Shown in pieces: positions 24,728 to 33,685 of a stretch of 64,000 bases of DNA. Position 1 is the stretch's first letter. The number at the start of each line of letters is the position of its first letter. This stretch comes from an uncultured Marinococcus sp. (GTDB taxonomy: Bacteria; Bacillota; Bacilli; Bacillales; Marinococcaceae). Where the stretch lies: the NCBI RefSeq assembly GCF_947493875.1, contig NZ_CANLSU010000003.1, positions 124,001 to 188,000 of the forward strand, in the 5' to 3' direction. The notes beneath the pieces are model-generated. The model was not told the origin of the DNA and searched no databases. It saw nothing but the letters and a program-made list of their open reading frames with translations. Both the position numbers and the translations under genes were made by a program.

Positions 24728-26125
24728 ATGACTGCTTTTATTCACGATAATTTTCTGCTTCAGTCGCAGGTGGCGCGCACGCTGTATCATGATTATGCGA
24801 AGCATCTGCCGCTCATCGACTATCACAATCACCTGCCGCCAAGCGAAATTTTAAACGACAAAAACTTCGATAACCTGGCCCAGATCTGGCTGAGCGGCGA
24901 TCACTACAAGTGGAGAGCCATGCGGGCAAACGGAATCGCGGAAGAATACATTACGGGAAACAAAAGCGACTACGAAAAGTTTCTGGCATGGGCGGAAACG
25001 GTGCCGAACACCATCGGGAATCCGCTCTATCACTGGACGCACCTGGAGCTGTCGTCGTACTTTGGCATCGATACGCTGTTAAACAGAGACACGGCAGAGG
25101 CCATCTGGAAGGAAACCGGGGAAAAGCTGCAGTCCCCGGAGTTTTCCACCCAGTCGCTGCTCAAGAAAGACAGCGTCGTGTTTCTGGGAACGACCGATGA
25201 CCCGGCAGACGCGTTAACAACCCACGAGCAGCTGGGGCAAAGCAATCTGCCGTTTGACGTGTCACCCTCCTACCGGCCGGACCAGGCGCTGCATCTGGAA
25301 AAGGACAGCTTCTCCGGCTGGGTCAGGCAGCTGGCAGAGCTGACAGGACGGAGCATTTCCTCCTATGGGGAGCTTTTAGCGGCATTGGATGAACGAATCG
25401 AGGCGTTTGATGCGCTCGGCACCCGCAGCTCCGATCATGGCATGACAGACATGGTGTATGAACCAGCCAGTGAAGCGGAAGCTGCGGCCGTTTTCCAAAA
25501 ACGAATGAGCGGAGAAACGGTTACGGCGGAGGAAGCAGCCAAATACAAAACGTATACACTGCTGCACCTGGCCGAAAGGTACGCAGCAAAGAACTGGGTG
25601 ATGCAGCTGCACCTGCATCCGCTCCGCAACACAAATACCGCGATGTTTCAGAGGCTTGGCGGAGACTCGGGATTTGATGCGATCCACGACCAGCTGCCCG
25701 CCCGTCCGCTTGCTGCGTTTCTCGATCAGCTTGAACAACATGGTGCGCTCCCAAAAACGGTGCTGTACAGCGTAAATCCCAACAACAACAATACGCTCGC
25801 GGCTATTGCCGGAAGCTTCCAAAGCAGCGAAATTCCCGGTAAGGTACAGGTAGGCACCGCCTGGTGGTTCAATGACCACATTGACGGAATGGAAAGCCAG
25901 ATGAAATCTCTGGCCAGTATTGGCCTGATCAGCAATTTCATCGGGATGCTGACTGATTCGAGAAGCTTTTTATCATTTTCACGGCATGAATATTTCCGGC
26001 GCATCCTCTGCAACCTGATTGGCACATGGGTGGAGGAAGGAAAAGCGCCAAACGACTTGAAGCTGTTAAGTACGTACGTCGAAAATATCTGCTATTACAA
26101 CGCGAAAAAATATTTTTCAATTTAA
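24728..26125 (+). CDS. uxaC: Uronate isomerase
   Basis: A 465-residue enzyme that interconverts D-glucuronate with D-fructuronate and D-galacturonate with D-tagaturonate, the entry step of hexuronate breakdown. The amidohydrolase-type start LIDYHNHLPPSEI carries the first metal or catalytic histidines, followed by SGDHYKWRAMRANG, and the C-terminal part has GTAWWFNDHIDGMESQM and SFLSFSRHEYFRRILC, all typical of UxaC. Length is normal. ATG follows AGGAGATGACAAC. First gene of the five-gene catabolic operon. Confidence 0.95.
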   Translation: MTAFIHDNFLLQSQVARTLYHDYAKHLPLIDYHNHLPPSEILNDKNFDNLAQIWLSGDHYKWRAMRANGIAEEYITGNKSDYEKFLAWAETVPNTIGNPLYHWTHLELSSYFGIDTLLNRDTAEAIWKETGEKLQSPEFSTQSLLKKDSVVFLGTTDDPADALTTHEQLGQSNLPFDVSPSYRPDQALHLEKDSFSGWVRQLAELTGRSISSYGELLAALDERIEAFDALGTRSSDHGMTDMVYEPASEAEAAAVFQKRMSGETVTAEEAAKYKTYTLLHLAERYAAKNWVMQLHLHPLRNTNTAMFQRLGGDSGFDAIHDQLPARPLAAFLDQLEQHGALPKTVLYSVNPNNNNTLAAIAGSFQSSEIPGKVQVGTAWWFNDHIDGMESQMKSLASIGLISNFIGMLTDSRSFLSFSRHEYFRRILCNLIGTWVEEGKAPNDLKLLSTYVENICYYNAKKYFSI

Positions 26126-26139
26126 AGGAGGACTAGTCG

Positions 26140-27177
26140 ATGGAGATGAGCTTTCGCTGGTACGGGACTGAAGACCCCGTCAAGCTTGAACAAATTAAAC
26201 AGATTCCTGCGATGAAGGGAATTGTATCTGCTATCTATGAGCTGCCGCCGGGCGAAACGTGGCCGCGGGAGACGATCAGGAGCATGAAGGCTGAAATCGA
26301 GCAGCGAGGTCTTGTGTGGAACGTAGTGGAAAGCGTACCGGTACACGAAGACATTAAAATGGGCAAAGGAACGAGGGACAGCTGGATTGCAAAGTATCAG
26401 GAAACAATCCGCAACCTTTCCCGGGAGGGCATTAAAACCATCTGCTACAACTTCATGCCCGTGTTTGACTGGACCCGCTCCAAGCTCGATGCCCCGCTTC
26501 CGGACGGCTCGCATTCCCTTATGTATGACGAGGATTTGATTCAGCAGATTGACCCGCTTGACGGAAGCCTGACGCTTCCCGGATGGGACCTGTCCTATCA
26601 GAAGGATGACCTGCGGGTTATCATGGAGGAGTATAAAGAAATATCGAAAGAAGATCTGATGGAGAACCTGATTTACTTTCTGGAGCGGATTATTCCGGTT
26701 GCCGAGGAAGAGGATGTGCTAATGGCCATCCATCCCGACGATCCGCCATGGGACATTTTCGGCCTGCCGCGCATTATCACAAATGAAGCCAACGTTATGA
26801 CGATGCTGAAGCGGGTCAACAGCAGGCACAACGGGATTACCTTCTGCACCGGCTCCTACGGGGCGGACCAGGATAATGATTTAATCGGCATGATCGAACA
26901 TATGCAGGACCGCATTCACTTTGTGCACGCAAGAAACGTGCGATGGACAAGCGAAAAATCATTTCAGGAAACGTCGCATTCTGTGCACGAGGGCTCCCTC
27001 GATATGGTCGGCATTATCCAGAAGCTGATCGAGGTGGGCTACGAAGGTCCGATCCGCCCGGACCACGGTCGGATGATCTGGGGCGAAGAAGGCCGGCCGG
27101 GCTACGGCTTGTACGACCGCGCACTCGGCGCGGTATATCTTAACGGCATTATCGATGCTGAGCGGGAAAGGAGGTAG
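26140..27177 (+). CDS. uxuA: Mannonate dehydratase
   Basis: A 345-residue UxuA enzyme, which dehydrates D-mannonate to 2-keto-3-deoxygluconate using a divalent metal. Visible motifs are FRWYGTEDPVKLEQIKQIP at the N-terminus, CYNFMPVFDWTR, and the metal-site histidines in MAIHPDDPPWDIFGLPRI and PDHGRMIWGE. Length is normal for the Firmicute form. ATG follows AAAGGAGGACTAGTCG, 14 nt after uxaC. Confidence 0.95.
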   Translation: MEMSFRWYGTEDPVKLEQIKQIPAMKGIVSAIYELPPGETWPRETIRSMKAEIEQRGLVWNVVESVPVHEDIKMGKGTRDSWIAKYQETIRNLSREGIKTICYNFMPVFDWTRSKLDAPLPDGSHSLMYDEDLIQQIDPLDGSLTLPGWDLSYQKDDLRVIMEEYKEISKEDLMENLIYFLERIIPVAEEEDVLMAIHPDDPPWDIFGLPRIITNEANVMTMLKRVNSRHNGITFCTGSYGADQDNDLIGMIEHMQDRIHFVHARNVRWTSEKSFQETSHSVHEGSLDMVGIIQKLIEVGYEGPIRPDHGRMIWGEEGRPGYGLYDRALGAVYLNGIIDAERERR

Positions 27178-27180
27178 ACA

Positions 27181-28026
27181 ATGCAGACACCATTTCAAAT
27201 TCCACTGGAGGATAAAGTCGTCGTTATCACTGGCGGAAGCGGCGTGCTCGGTTCGGTGATGGCCGAGGCGCTCGCCGCCAACGGGGCCAAGGTGGCGATC
27301 GTTGCCCGCAGCAGGGAAAAGGTCGATCAGGTGGCCAGGCGGATCAGCGAAAGCGGGGGAGAAGCCGCCGGCTACAGCGGCGATGTCACGGACAAGCAGG
27401 CCATGGAAGCAATCTATGAGGATGTGAAAAGCCGGTTCGGGCCGTGCGATATTCTCGTCAACGGCGCGGGCGGCAACAATCCGAAGGCCACGACCGGGGA
27501 GGAATACTTCGATCCGGAAGCACCCGACAGCGGTGGCACCTTTTTTGACCTGGACCCTGCCGCGGTGGATCAGCTGTTCTCCCTGAACTTTCTCGGTGCG
27601 CTGATTCCGTCGCAGGTATTCACCCGCGACATGGTGTACGACCGGCCGGGCTCGATCATTAATATTTCCTCAATGAATGCGTACCGGCCACTGACGAAAA
27701 TCCCTGCCTACAGCGGGGCCAAGGCGGCTGTCAGCAACTTCACCCAGTGGCTGGCCGTTTACTTCTCCAAATCCGGGGTAAGGGTAAATGCGATGGCGCC
27801 GGGCTTTTTCCTCACGGATCAGAACCGGGAGCTGATGTTTTCGGAGGAGGGCGTGCTTAGTGCGAGAGCGGAAAAAATACTTTCCCAGACCCCGCAGGAG
27901 CGCTTCGGGGAGCCGGAGGAGCTGGTGGGAACGCTGCTGTGGCTCGTGGATGAAAAATCCTCAGGCTTTGTGAACGGCATTGTCGTACCGATTGACGGCG
28001 GATTTTCCGCCTATTCTGGAGTGTAA
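27181..28026 (+). CDS. SDR oxidoreductase, probable fructuronate/mannonate dehydrogenase
   Basis: A 281-residue SDR with GGSGVLGS for the nucleotide loop, NGAGGNNP, catalytic serine in ISSMNAY and YSGAK. It corresponds in position and family to YjmF of B. subtilis, which replaces UxuB and reduces D-fructuronate to D-mannonate. With UxaC and UxuA this closes the glucuronate branch. The pathway assignment is by context; the fold assignment is by sequence. ATG is preceded by AAAGGAGGTAGACA overlapping the uxuA stop. Confidence 0.88.
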   Translation: MQTPFQIPLEDKVVVITGGSGVLGSVMAEALAANGAKVAIVARSREKVDQVARRISESGGEAAGYSGDVTDKQAMEAIYEDVKSRFGPCDILVNGAGGNNPKATTGEEYFDPEAPDSGGTFFDLDPAAVDQLFSLNFLGALIPSQVFTRDMVYDRPGSIINISSMNAYRPLTKIPAYSGAKAAVSNFTQWLAVYFSKSGVRVNAMAPGFFLTDQNRELMFSEEGVLSARAEKILSQTPQERFGEPEELVGTLLWLVDEKSSGFVNGIVVPIDGGFSAYSGV

Positions 28027-28037
28027 AGGAGAAAACG

Positions 28038-28667
28038 ATGAGAGTATTTCATATTCTGAATCACATGATCGAAAACAAGGTGGCCGTGGTCATTCGCGGG
28101 GAGACCCCGGAGCAGGCGGTGAAGACCGCCGATGCCTGCGTGAAGGGCGGCTCTAAAACGCTCGAGGTTACCTTCACCGTGCCGGATGCCGACGACGTGC
28201 TGAAGACGCTAGTCCAGAAGTATCCGGAGGCGGTGGTCGGGGCGGGCACCGTGCTCGACAGCGAAACGGCCCGGCTGGCGATTATCCGGGGGGCATCCTT
28301 TATTGTGAGCCCGTCCTTTGACCCGGAGGTCGCGAAGCTGTGCAACCGCTATGCGGTGCCGTATCTTCCGGGGATCATGACCGTCCGGGAAGCGACCGAA
28401 GCGCTCGCCTACGGCGCCCAGGTGGTCAAGCTGTTCCCCGGGGAGATGTACGCCCCTTCCTTTATTAAAACGCTGCGCGGCCCGCTGCCGCACCTTCAGC
28501 TGATGCCAACTGGCGGTGTGGACCTGGATAACGTGCAGGAATGGCTGCAGGCCGGGGCCATCATGATTGGCGCCGGCGGGTCGATCACCGGCCCGGCCAA
28601 AGCCGGTGATTATGAGGAAGTTACCCGGCTGGCGGGCGAATTCCAGCGGCTCGCCGAGGAGGTGTAG
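28038..28667 (+). CDS. kdgA: KHG/KDPG aldolase
   Basis: A 209-residue class I aldolase that splits 2-keto-3-deoxy-6-phosphogluconate into pyruvate and glyceraldehyde 3-phosphate. The Schiff-base Lys131 is in VVKLFPGE, catalytic Glu43 in LEVTF, and GAGTVL and PTGGV are the other family blocks. AAAGGAGAAAACG precedes the start, 11 nt after the SDR gene. It acts last, after the kinase encoded downstream. Confidence 0.95.
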   Translation: MRVFHILNHMIENKVAVVIRGETPEQAVKTADACVKGGSKTLEVTFTVPDADDVLKTLVQKYPEAVVGAGTVLDSETARLAIIRGASFIVSPSFDPEVAKLCNRYAVPYLPGIMTVREATEALAYGAQVVKLFPGEMYAPSFIKTLRGPLPHLQLMPTGGVDLDNVQEWLQAGAIMIGAGGSITGPAKAGDYEEVTRLAGEFQRLAEEV

Positions 28668-28670
28668 GCG

Positions 28671-29675
28671 ATGGCGCACATCCTGACGATGGGCGAAATC
28701 ATGATGCGGCTTACCCCGCCGTCTCACCAGCGGCTGGTGCAGACGAACGATTTTCACGCTTATTTTGGCGGAGCGGAGGCCAACGTGGCTATGAATATGA
28801 GCCAGTTCGGGCACGACGCTTCGTTTTTAACAGCGCTGCCGGCAAATGCGATGGGCGAGGCTGCCAAGCGCCGGCTGCGGGCGGCTGGCGTCCATACGAA
28901 TACGATCGTGGACCAGGGCCGCCGGCTCGGCCTGTATTATGTGGAAGAAGGCTATTCCGTTAAGCCGGCGGAGGTCATCTACGACCGGGCGGATGCCTCG
29001 GTATGGGAGCTTGTGGACACTGTGCTCGACTGGGAGCAGCTGCTTGCCGGCGTGGAGGTGTTCCACGTGAGCGGTATTACGCCCGCCCTAGGTCCGGAGA
29101 TGCATAAACTTACGATGAGAGCCCTGAAGGAGGCCGCCAGCCGCGGGATTTATGTGAGCTTTGACTGTAATTACCGCGCGAAGCTGTGGTCACCGGAGGA
29201 AGCCAAAGCGTCGTTTGAGGAAATTCTTCCATACGTGGATGTCTGTTTCATCGGGCACAAGGACTTTGTGTATCTGCTCGGGATGGACGGGGACGAAGTG
29301 TTTTCCCCGGAGCAGCTGGAACGGTTGTATGACCAGGCGGCCCGGAAGTACCAGATCTCTACGATGGCGAGCACGCACCGGACCGCGGCGTCGGCGAGCT
29401 CGAACAGTCTGACCGGCTACTACTATGACGGCAGCCGGCTCCATGCGAGCAGCACTGTTTCATTTGATCTGCTGGAGCGGGTCGGCGGCGGGGACAGCTT
29501 TGCCTCCGGCATCCTGCACGGGGTCCTGCAGGAAAACTGGGAGCCGCAGCAGATCGTCGAGTTTGCGACCGGGTCGAGCGTCCTGAAGCACATGGTGGTC
29601 GGCGACAGCAACCAGTTTGACGAAGCGTACGTGCTTCAGTTTGTTGAAAATCAGGACAACGATGTGAAACGATAA
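28671..29675 (+). CDS. kdgK: 2-keto-3-deoxygluconate kinase
   Basis: A 334-residue PfkB-family sugar kinase that phosphorylates KDG to KDPG. GGAEANVAMNMSQFG lies near the start, and the anion hole and base are in GGGDSFASG with Asp275. The context (uxaC-uxuA-SDR-kdgA-kdgK) fixes the substrate. The start is 3 nt after the kdgA stop, and the ribosome site GAGGAGG lies inside kdgA. Last gene of the operon; a terminator follows. Confidence 0.92.
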   Translation: MAHILTMGEIMMRLTPPSHQRLVQTNDFHAYFGGAEANVAMNMSQFGHDASFLTALPANAMGEAAKRRLRAAGVHTNTIVDQGRRLGLYYVEEGYSVKPAEVIYDRADASVWELVDTVLDWEQLLAGVEVFHVSGITPALGPEMHKLTMRALKEAASRGIYVSFDCNYRAKLWSPEEAKASFEEILPYVDVCFIGHKDFVYLLGMDGDEVFSPEQLERLYDQAARKYQISTMASTHRTAASASSNSLTGYYYDGSRLHASSTVSFDLLERVGGGDSFASGILHGVLQENWEPQQIVEFATGSSVLKHMVVGDSNQFDEAYVLQFVENQDNDVKR

Positions 29676-29690
29676 AGAATACTTATTTGT

Positions 29691-29717
29691 CCGGCTGGAT
29701 GAACAGCCGGGCTTTTT
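29691..29717 (+). terminator. Terminator of the uxaC operon
   Basis: CCGGCTG (29691-29697) pairs with CAGCCGG (29704-29710), followed by a T-run. Confidence 0.8.
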
Positions 29718-29934
29718 GGTTTTTCGGGGTACAGCTTTTAGTTTAAAGCTGGTCGCTGTGTTTGTTTCTAAGCTCAATTATTATTTAATGTATAAATATT
29801 TTTAGAAAATTATGAAATTAACGTTTATTTTTTATAATTTAAGGTATAATATTATTAACTATGATTATATAGTTGGTTGTTCATTCATTACCCGCCCCGG
29901 AGAAACACATCCTTTTTAGAAAGAAGGCGGAGAA

Positions 29935-30771
29935 ATGAAGAAGCTTGCTGGCTCCATGTTAACTGGTGCGCTGGTGTTTAGTTTCGCTGGGGGAGGCACA
30001 GCGTTGGCCGACAGTCACGATACGGAGGACGGTGCATCGGAAGACAGCGGGATGGTAAGGATTGTACACGCCTCTCCTGATGCACCCGAGGTTGATGTGT
30101 ACGTTGATGGAGAGGCTGTAGTCGAAGGGGCGGCCTTCAAGGATGCAACTGATTATATGGAAGTACCGGAAGGGGAACGTGAGGTAGAAATATTTGCCGC
30201 AGGTGAAGAAGGCGAAGGAGAGCCTGTGCTTTCAGGAACACTTGATGTGGAAGAGGGCGAAGCGTATACAGCTGCAGCCATAAACACGCTCGACGACATT
30301 GAGCTGAGCGTGCTGGAGGACAATCAGGAAGCAGCAGAAGGAATGGCGAATGTCAGAGTAGCCCACTTCTCTCCTGACGCTCCAAATGTTGATGTCGCGG
30401 TAACAGACGGAGATATTTTGTTTGAAGATGCTCCGTTCACCGGAGTAACGGACTATATGGAAGTGGAAGCCGGATCCTATGACCTGGAAGTGCGGCCGAC
30501 TGGCACCGAGGACGTAGTACTTGATCTGGCCGGTACGGAGCTTGAGGAAGGCATGAATTATTCTGTACTTGCAGTTGGTTTTGCCGAAGGTGACCCTGCA
30601 CTCGACGCTATTGTACTGGCAGCCCCTTCGAGTGACAGTATGCCATCGGAGATGCCGCAGACTGGAGCAGCCGGAACAGATAATACAATGATGTATGTAT
30701 TGGCTGGCCTGTTAGCAGCCGGTCTTGGGGCTGGATACTATGTACGCCGCCGCGCGGACGCTACTTCATAG
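29935..30771 (+). CDS. DUF4397 surface protein with MPQTG sorting signal
   Basis: A 278-residue acidic secreted protein. A signal peptide (cleavage after ALA, about 25) is followed by two DUF4397 repeats, marked by RIVHASPDAPEVDVYVDG and RVAHFSPDAPNVDVAV, each with a DYMEV turn. The C-terminus has MPQTG at 240-244, a hydrophobic helix and YVRRRA. DUF4397 is a beta-sandwich domain of unknown role in bacterial surface proteins. AGAAGGCGGAGAA precedes ATG. The following sortase gene overlaps its last 32 nt, which points to a dedicated enzyme-substrate pair. Confidence 0.87.
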   Translation: MKKLAGSMLTGALVFSFAGGGTALADSHDTEDGASEDSGMVRIVHASPDAPEVDVYVDGEAVVEGAAFKDATDYMEVPEGEREVEIFAAGEEGEGEPVLSGTLDVEEGEAYTAAAINTLDDIELSVLEDNQEAAEGMANVRVAHFSPDAPNVDVAVTDGDILFEDAPFTGVTDYMEVEAGSYDLEVRPTGTEDVVLDLAGTELEEGMNYSVLAVGFAEGDPALDAIVLAAPSSDSMPSEMPQTGAAGTDNTMMYVLAGLLAAGLGAGYYVRRRADATS

Positions 30772-31369
30772 TATTCTTTTCGCTATCCTGATTCTTTTTT
30801 TAACCGGAAGCTCCGAAGAATTCACGGAAGCGGAAACGGCTTATTCGAAACCGTCAATAGAAGGGGCGGACGCTCCGGAGATAGAGGAGCGGCCAGAGAC
30901 ACCAACAGCTTCATCGCCTGAGTCTATTTCACCGGCAGCAATCAGGATGAGCTCGATTGGTGTGGAAGCGGAAGTGGACGATATGGGATATACGGATAAC
31001 GGGGGAATGGAGGTACCGGATAACGGGGAGGACACCGGCTGGTTTTCGCCGGGATTTAAGCCGGGACAGCAGGGGAATGCGGTCATCGCAGGCCATGTGA
31101 ATGACCGCTCCGGTCCTGCGGTATTTTACCACCTGGATAAACTCAAAAAGGGAGATTTGATTGAAGTAACCGGTGAATCCGGGGAAACGATCACCTTTGA
31201 AATGGAATCCGCAGCATCTTATCCGTATGACGATGCTCCGATTCAGCAGATTTTCGGCGCCTCCAGCGAGCGTTCGCTGCAGTTGATCACATGTACCGGA
31301 GAGTTTGACAACGATGCCGGTACTCACAGGGAAAGATTGGTGGTTACCGCCTCGGCTGTGGAAAGGTAA
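30740..31369 (+). CDS. Second class F type sortase
   Basis: A 209-residue sortase read from ATG 30740, inside the end of the substrate gene; the ribosome site (GGGGCTGG) is weak, so translation is probably coupled. A membrane anchor covers 7-23, an acidic linker follows, and the catalytic domain covers about 65-207 with His119 in AGHVNDRSGPAVFY, Cys185 in LITCTGEF and Arg199 in RERLVV. It lacks the C-terminal fibronectin-like domain of the 11000 paralogue. It would anchor the DUF4397 protein to peptidoglycan. Confidence 0.87.
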   Translation: MYAAARTLLHSILFAILILFLTGSSEEFTEAETAYSKPSIEGADAPEIEERPETPTASSPESISPAAIRMSSIGVEAEVDDMGYTDNGGMEVPDNGEDTGWFSPGFKPGQQGNAVIAGHVNDRSGPAVFYHLDKLKKGDLIEVTGESGETITFEMESAASYPYDDAPIQQIFGASSERSLQLITCTGEFDNDAGTHRERLVVTASAVER

Positions 31370-31394
31370 TGAAGACCTGCTTTTGGATGATGAA

Positions 31395-31447
31395 AACCTG
31401 AATCCTGGACACAGAAACAAGTGTTCACGGTTCAGGTTTTTTTATTT
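31395..31447 (+). terminator. Terminator of the second sortase locus
   Basis: AACCTGAA (31395-31402) pairs with TTCAGGTT (31431-31438), with a longer internal hairpin and a T-rich run after it. Confidence 0.7.
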
Positions 31448-31605
31448 TTTTGGGGAAGCGTTGGTTAGGATGGTACCGGCAGATAAAAAAAGCTAGTGAA
31501 ACACGTGGGTTTTTTGTATGATAGAAAAAACAGAAGGAATATTTTTCAAGCCAAAAATGATTCCTCATCCGCAGTACTAACCTTTGCAGAATCGAGCGAT
31601 GTGTA

Positions 31606-32934
31606 ATGACTTTTCTATCATGGTTGATGCGGAGCATGACGCCTCCGCAGATTCTTGCTTCCGGTTTTATCATCGTTATAGCCATCGGCACGGCTCTTCT
31701 GATGCTCCCTGTTTCCGTAACGGGTCCGATCAGTTTCATTGATGCGCTGTTTACAGCAGCATCCGCCACGACTGTGACCGGTCTGGTGACGGTCAGCCCG
31801 GGAAACGGCTTCACGGTGTTCGGCCAGACAGTAATTATGGTTATGATACAGCTCGGCGGGCTCGGGTTTATGGTAGTTACGGTATTTATTGTACTTCTGC
31901 TCGGTAAACGCATCGGCCTCCGCAGCCGGCTTCTCGTGCAGGAGTCGCTGAACCAGCCGGCGATGGGCGGCGTCGTGAAGCTGGTAAAGATTCTGGTGAT
32001 TTTTTCCCTCATGGTGGAATCGGCAGCCGCAGCCGCACTTGCCACCCAGTGGGTGCCGGAGTACGGATGGAGCGAGGGCCTGTTCTACAGCGTGTTTCAC
32101 GCGGTATCTGCCTTTAATAATGCCGGGTTTGCACTCTGGGACAGCAACCTGATGCAGTATGCCGGCAATCCGGCGGTGAATATTGCGATCTCCTCTTCGT
32201 TCATTATTGGCGGCATCGGCTTCACAGTATTGTACGACGTGTGGGAAAAACGGAAATTCCGCACGCTGACGCTGCATTCGAAATTGATGATCGTCGGCAC
32301 GCTTGTGCTGAATGCTGCAGCTGTGACTATCGTATTTTTGTTTGAATATATTAATCCGCAGACTACGACCTCGCTTTCGCTTGGGGAGCAGCTGTGGACC
32401 TCCTATTTTCAGGCGGTGTCGCCGAGGACGGCCGGTTTTAATACCGTCAACATTGCCGATATGCAGATTCAGACGATCGTATTTATTATGATGCTCATGT
32501 TCATTGGCGCCGGCAGTGCTTCGACGGCAAGCGGGATTAAACTGACAACGTTTCTGGTGATCGTGCTGGCCGCGGTGAAATACATTAAACGCGAAGAAGA
32601 TTTAACAGCCTTTCGCCGCCGCATCGCGCCAGCCATTATTGAACGGGCGCTTGCGATTACGGTGCTCGGTTTTGCCGTCGTCTTCTCGGGAATATTTATT
32701 TTGTCGCTGACCGAGCAGGCCCCGTTTGAGCAAATTGTGTTCGAGGTATTTTCAGCATTCGGAACGGTCGGCCTCACGATGGGACTCACTGAAGCCTTAA
32801 GCACGATTGGAAAAGTCGTGATTATCGGCATTATGTTTGTCGGCCGGGTAGGCTCAGTAACGCTCGCCTTTTCCCTGGCCAAGCCGAAAAAAACGCACGT
32901 GCGCTACCCGCAGGGCGATATCTTTACAGGATGA
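31606..32934 (+). CDS. K+ uptake protein, TrkH/KtrB family
   Basis: A 442-residue ion translocating subunit with four pore repeats; the selectivity segments are visible as TVTGLVTV, AFNNAGFALWD, SPRTAGFNTV and AFGTVGLTMG. KtrB/KtrD proteins work with a cytoplasmic KtrA/C gating protein, whose gene is not in this window. K+ uptake is the first response to osmotic upshift. ATG 31606 has only a weak ribosome site. Monocistronic by context. Confidence 0.92.
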   Translation: MTFLSWLMRSMTPPQILASGFIIVIAIGTALLMLPVSVTGPISFIDALFTAASATTVTGLVTVSPGNGFTVFGQTVIMVMIQLGGLGFMVVTVFIVLLLGKRIGLRSRLLVQESLNQPAMGGVVKLVKILVIFSLMVESAAAAALATQWVPEYGWSEGLFYSVFHAVSAFNNAGFALWDSNLMQYAGNPAVNIAISSSFIIGGIGFTVLYDVWEKRKFRTLTLHSKLMIVGTLVLNAAAVTIVFLFEYINPQTTTSLSLGEQLWTSYFQAVSPRTAGFNTVNIADMQIQTIVFIMMLMFIGAGSASTASGIKLTTFLVIVLAAVKYIKREEDLTAFRRRIAPAIIERALAITVLGFAVVFSGIFILSLTEQAPFEQIVFEVFSAFGTVGLTMGLTEALSTIGKVVIIGIMFVGRVGSVTLAFSLAKPKKTHVRYPQGDIFTG

Positions 32935-32952
32935 CCCCTGCAGCTTAAGAGG

Positions 32953-33001
32953 GCAAAAACAAAAAGCAGCTATTTTCTGTGCTATACAGAGAATGGCTGC
33001 T
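32953..33001 (-). terminator. Terminator of the VOC gene
   Basis: AGCAGCTATT (32965-32974) pairs with AATGGCTGCT (32992-33001) with one G-T pair. The A-rich flank at 32956-32964 gives a T-rich tail on the minus strand. Confidence 0.65.
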
Positions 33002-33007
33002 TCAATG

Positions 33008-33442
33008 TTAATTCGCCCGTTTTTCCTCCCAGAGCCGCTTGCGCTCCTCAAAGCTCACTTCCAGGTACACCTGATGCAGCATCCAGATGTAACCAAAGGG
33101 ATCCATAAAAATAGCGTTCGACACGCCGTGATCAGGAAGGTCCGTAACCGGCTGTATTTCATGGCAGCCTGCGTCGATGGCTTTGGCATAGGTCTCCACG
33201 ATGTCAGGAACCGTGATGTTGAACCAGAGTGTTTTCGGGTCGTCCGGGGTGGGGGCGGTCAAATGGAAGGCCGGGTTTTCATCCAGCAGATGGAACGGGA
33301 CATCGTAGAGCGTGAAAATAGCTTCGTTTTCGCCCCGGGGGAAGTCTGAAGCCTCTACTGTCTCGATCTCAAATATTTTTTTATACAGCTCCAGGGCTTT
33401 TAAACTGTCGGTCACTACCATATCGATTTCGACACCAGCCAT
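33008..33442 (-). CDS. VOC-family (glyoxalase/PhnB-like) protein
   Basis: A 144-residue vicinal oxygen chelate protein. Two beta-alpha-beta modules are seen: VEIDMVVTDSLKALELYKKIF and LWFNITVPDIVETYAKAIDAG, ending with the typical MDPFGYIWMLHQV. PhnB-like members have no settled activity. Start MAGVEID at 33442 follows GAGGGGTGTG. Confidence 0.85.
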   Translation of the reverse strand: MAGVEIDMVVTDSLKALELYKKIFEIETVEASDFPRGENEAIFTLYDVPFHLLDENPAFHLTAPTPDDPKTLWFNITVPDIVETYAKAIDAGCHEIQPVTDLPDHGVSNAIFMDPFGYIWMLHQVYLEVSFEERKRLWEEKRAN

Positions 33443-33685
33443 AATACACACACCCCTCTACAGCTTAATTAAATAGCTTCTTCAAGTGGGCAATATAAGC
33501 ATATTACTGATTTCTACTCTAGAGAGGGAAAATCCTTTTTACCATTATAATAGGCCTCCTAATTAATTAGATGCTGTTTTCCAAATATTTCTTCAGCGTA
33601 TGTTACGATGAATTTATCCTCAGGATCAGTCAGAAAACAGACCAATTCGCGCACAAAAGACGAAAATAGATGCAGGTGATACATA

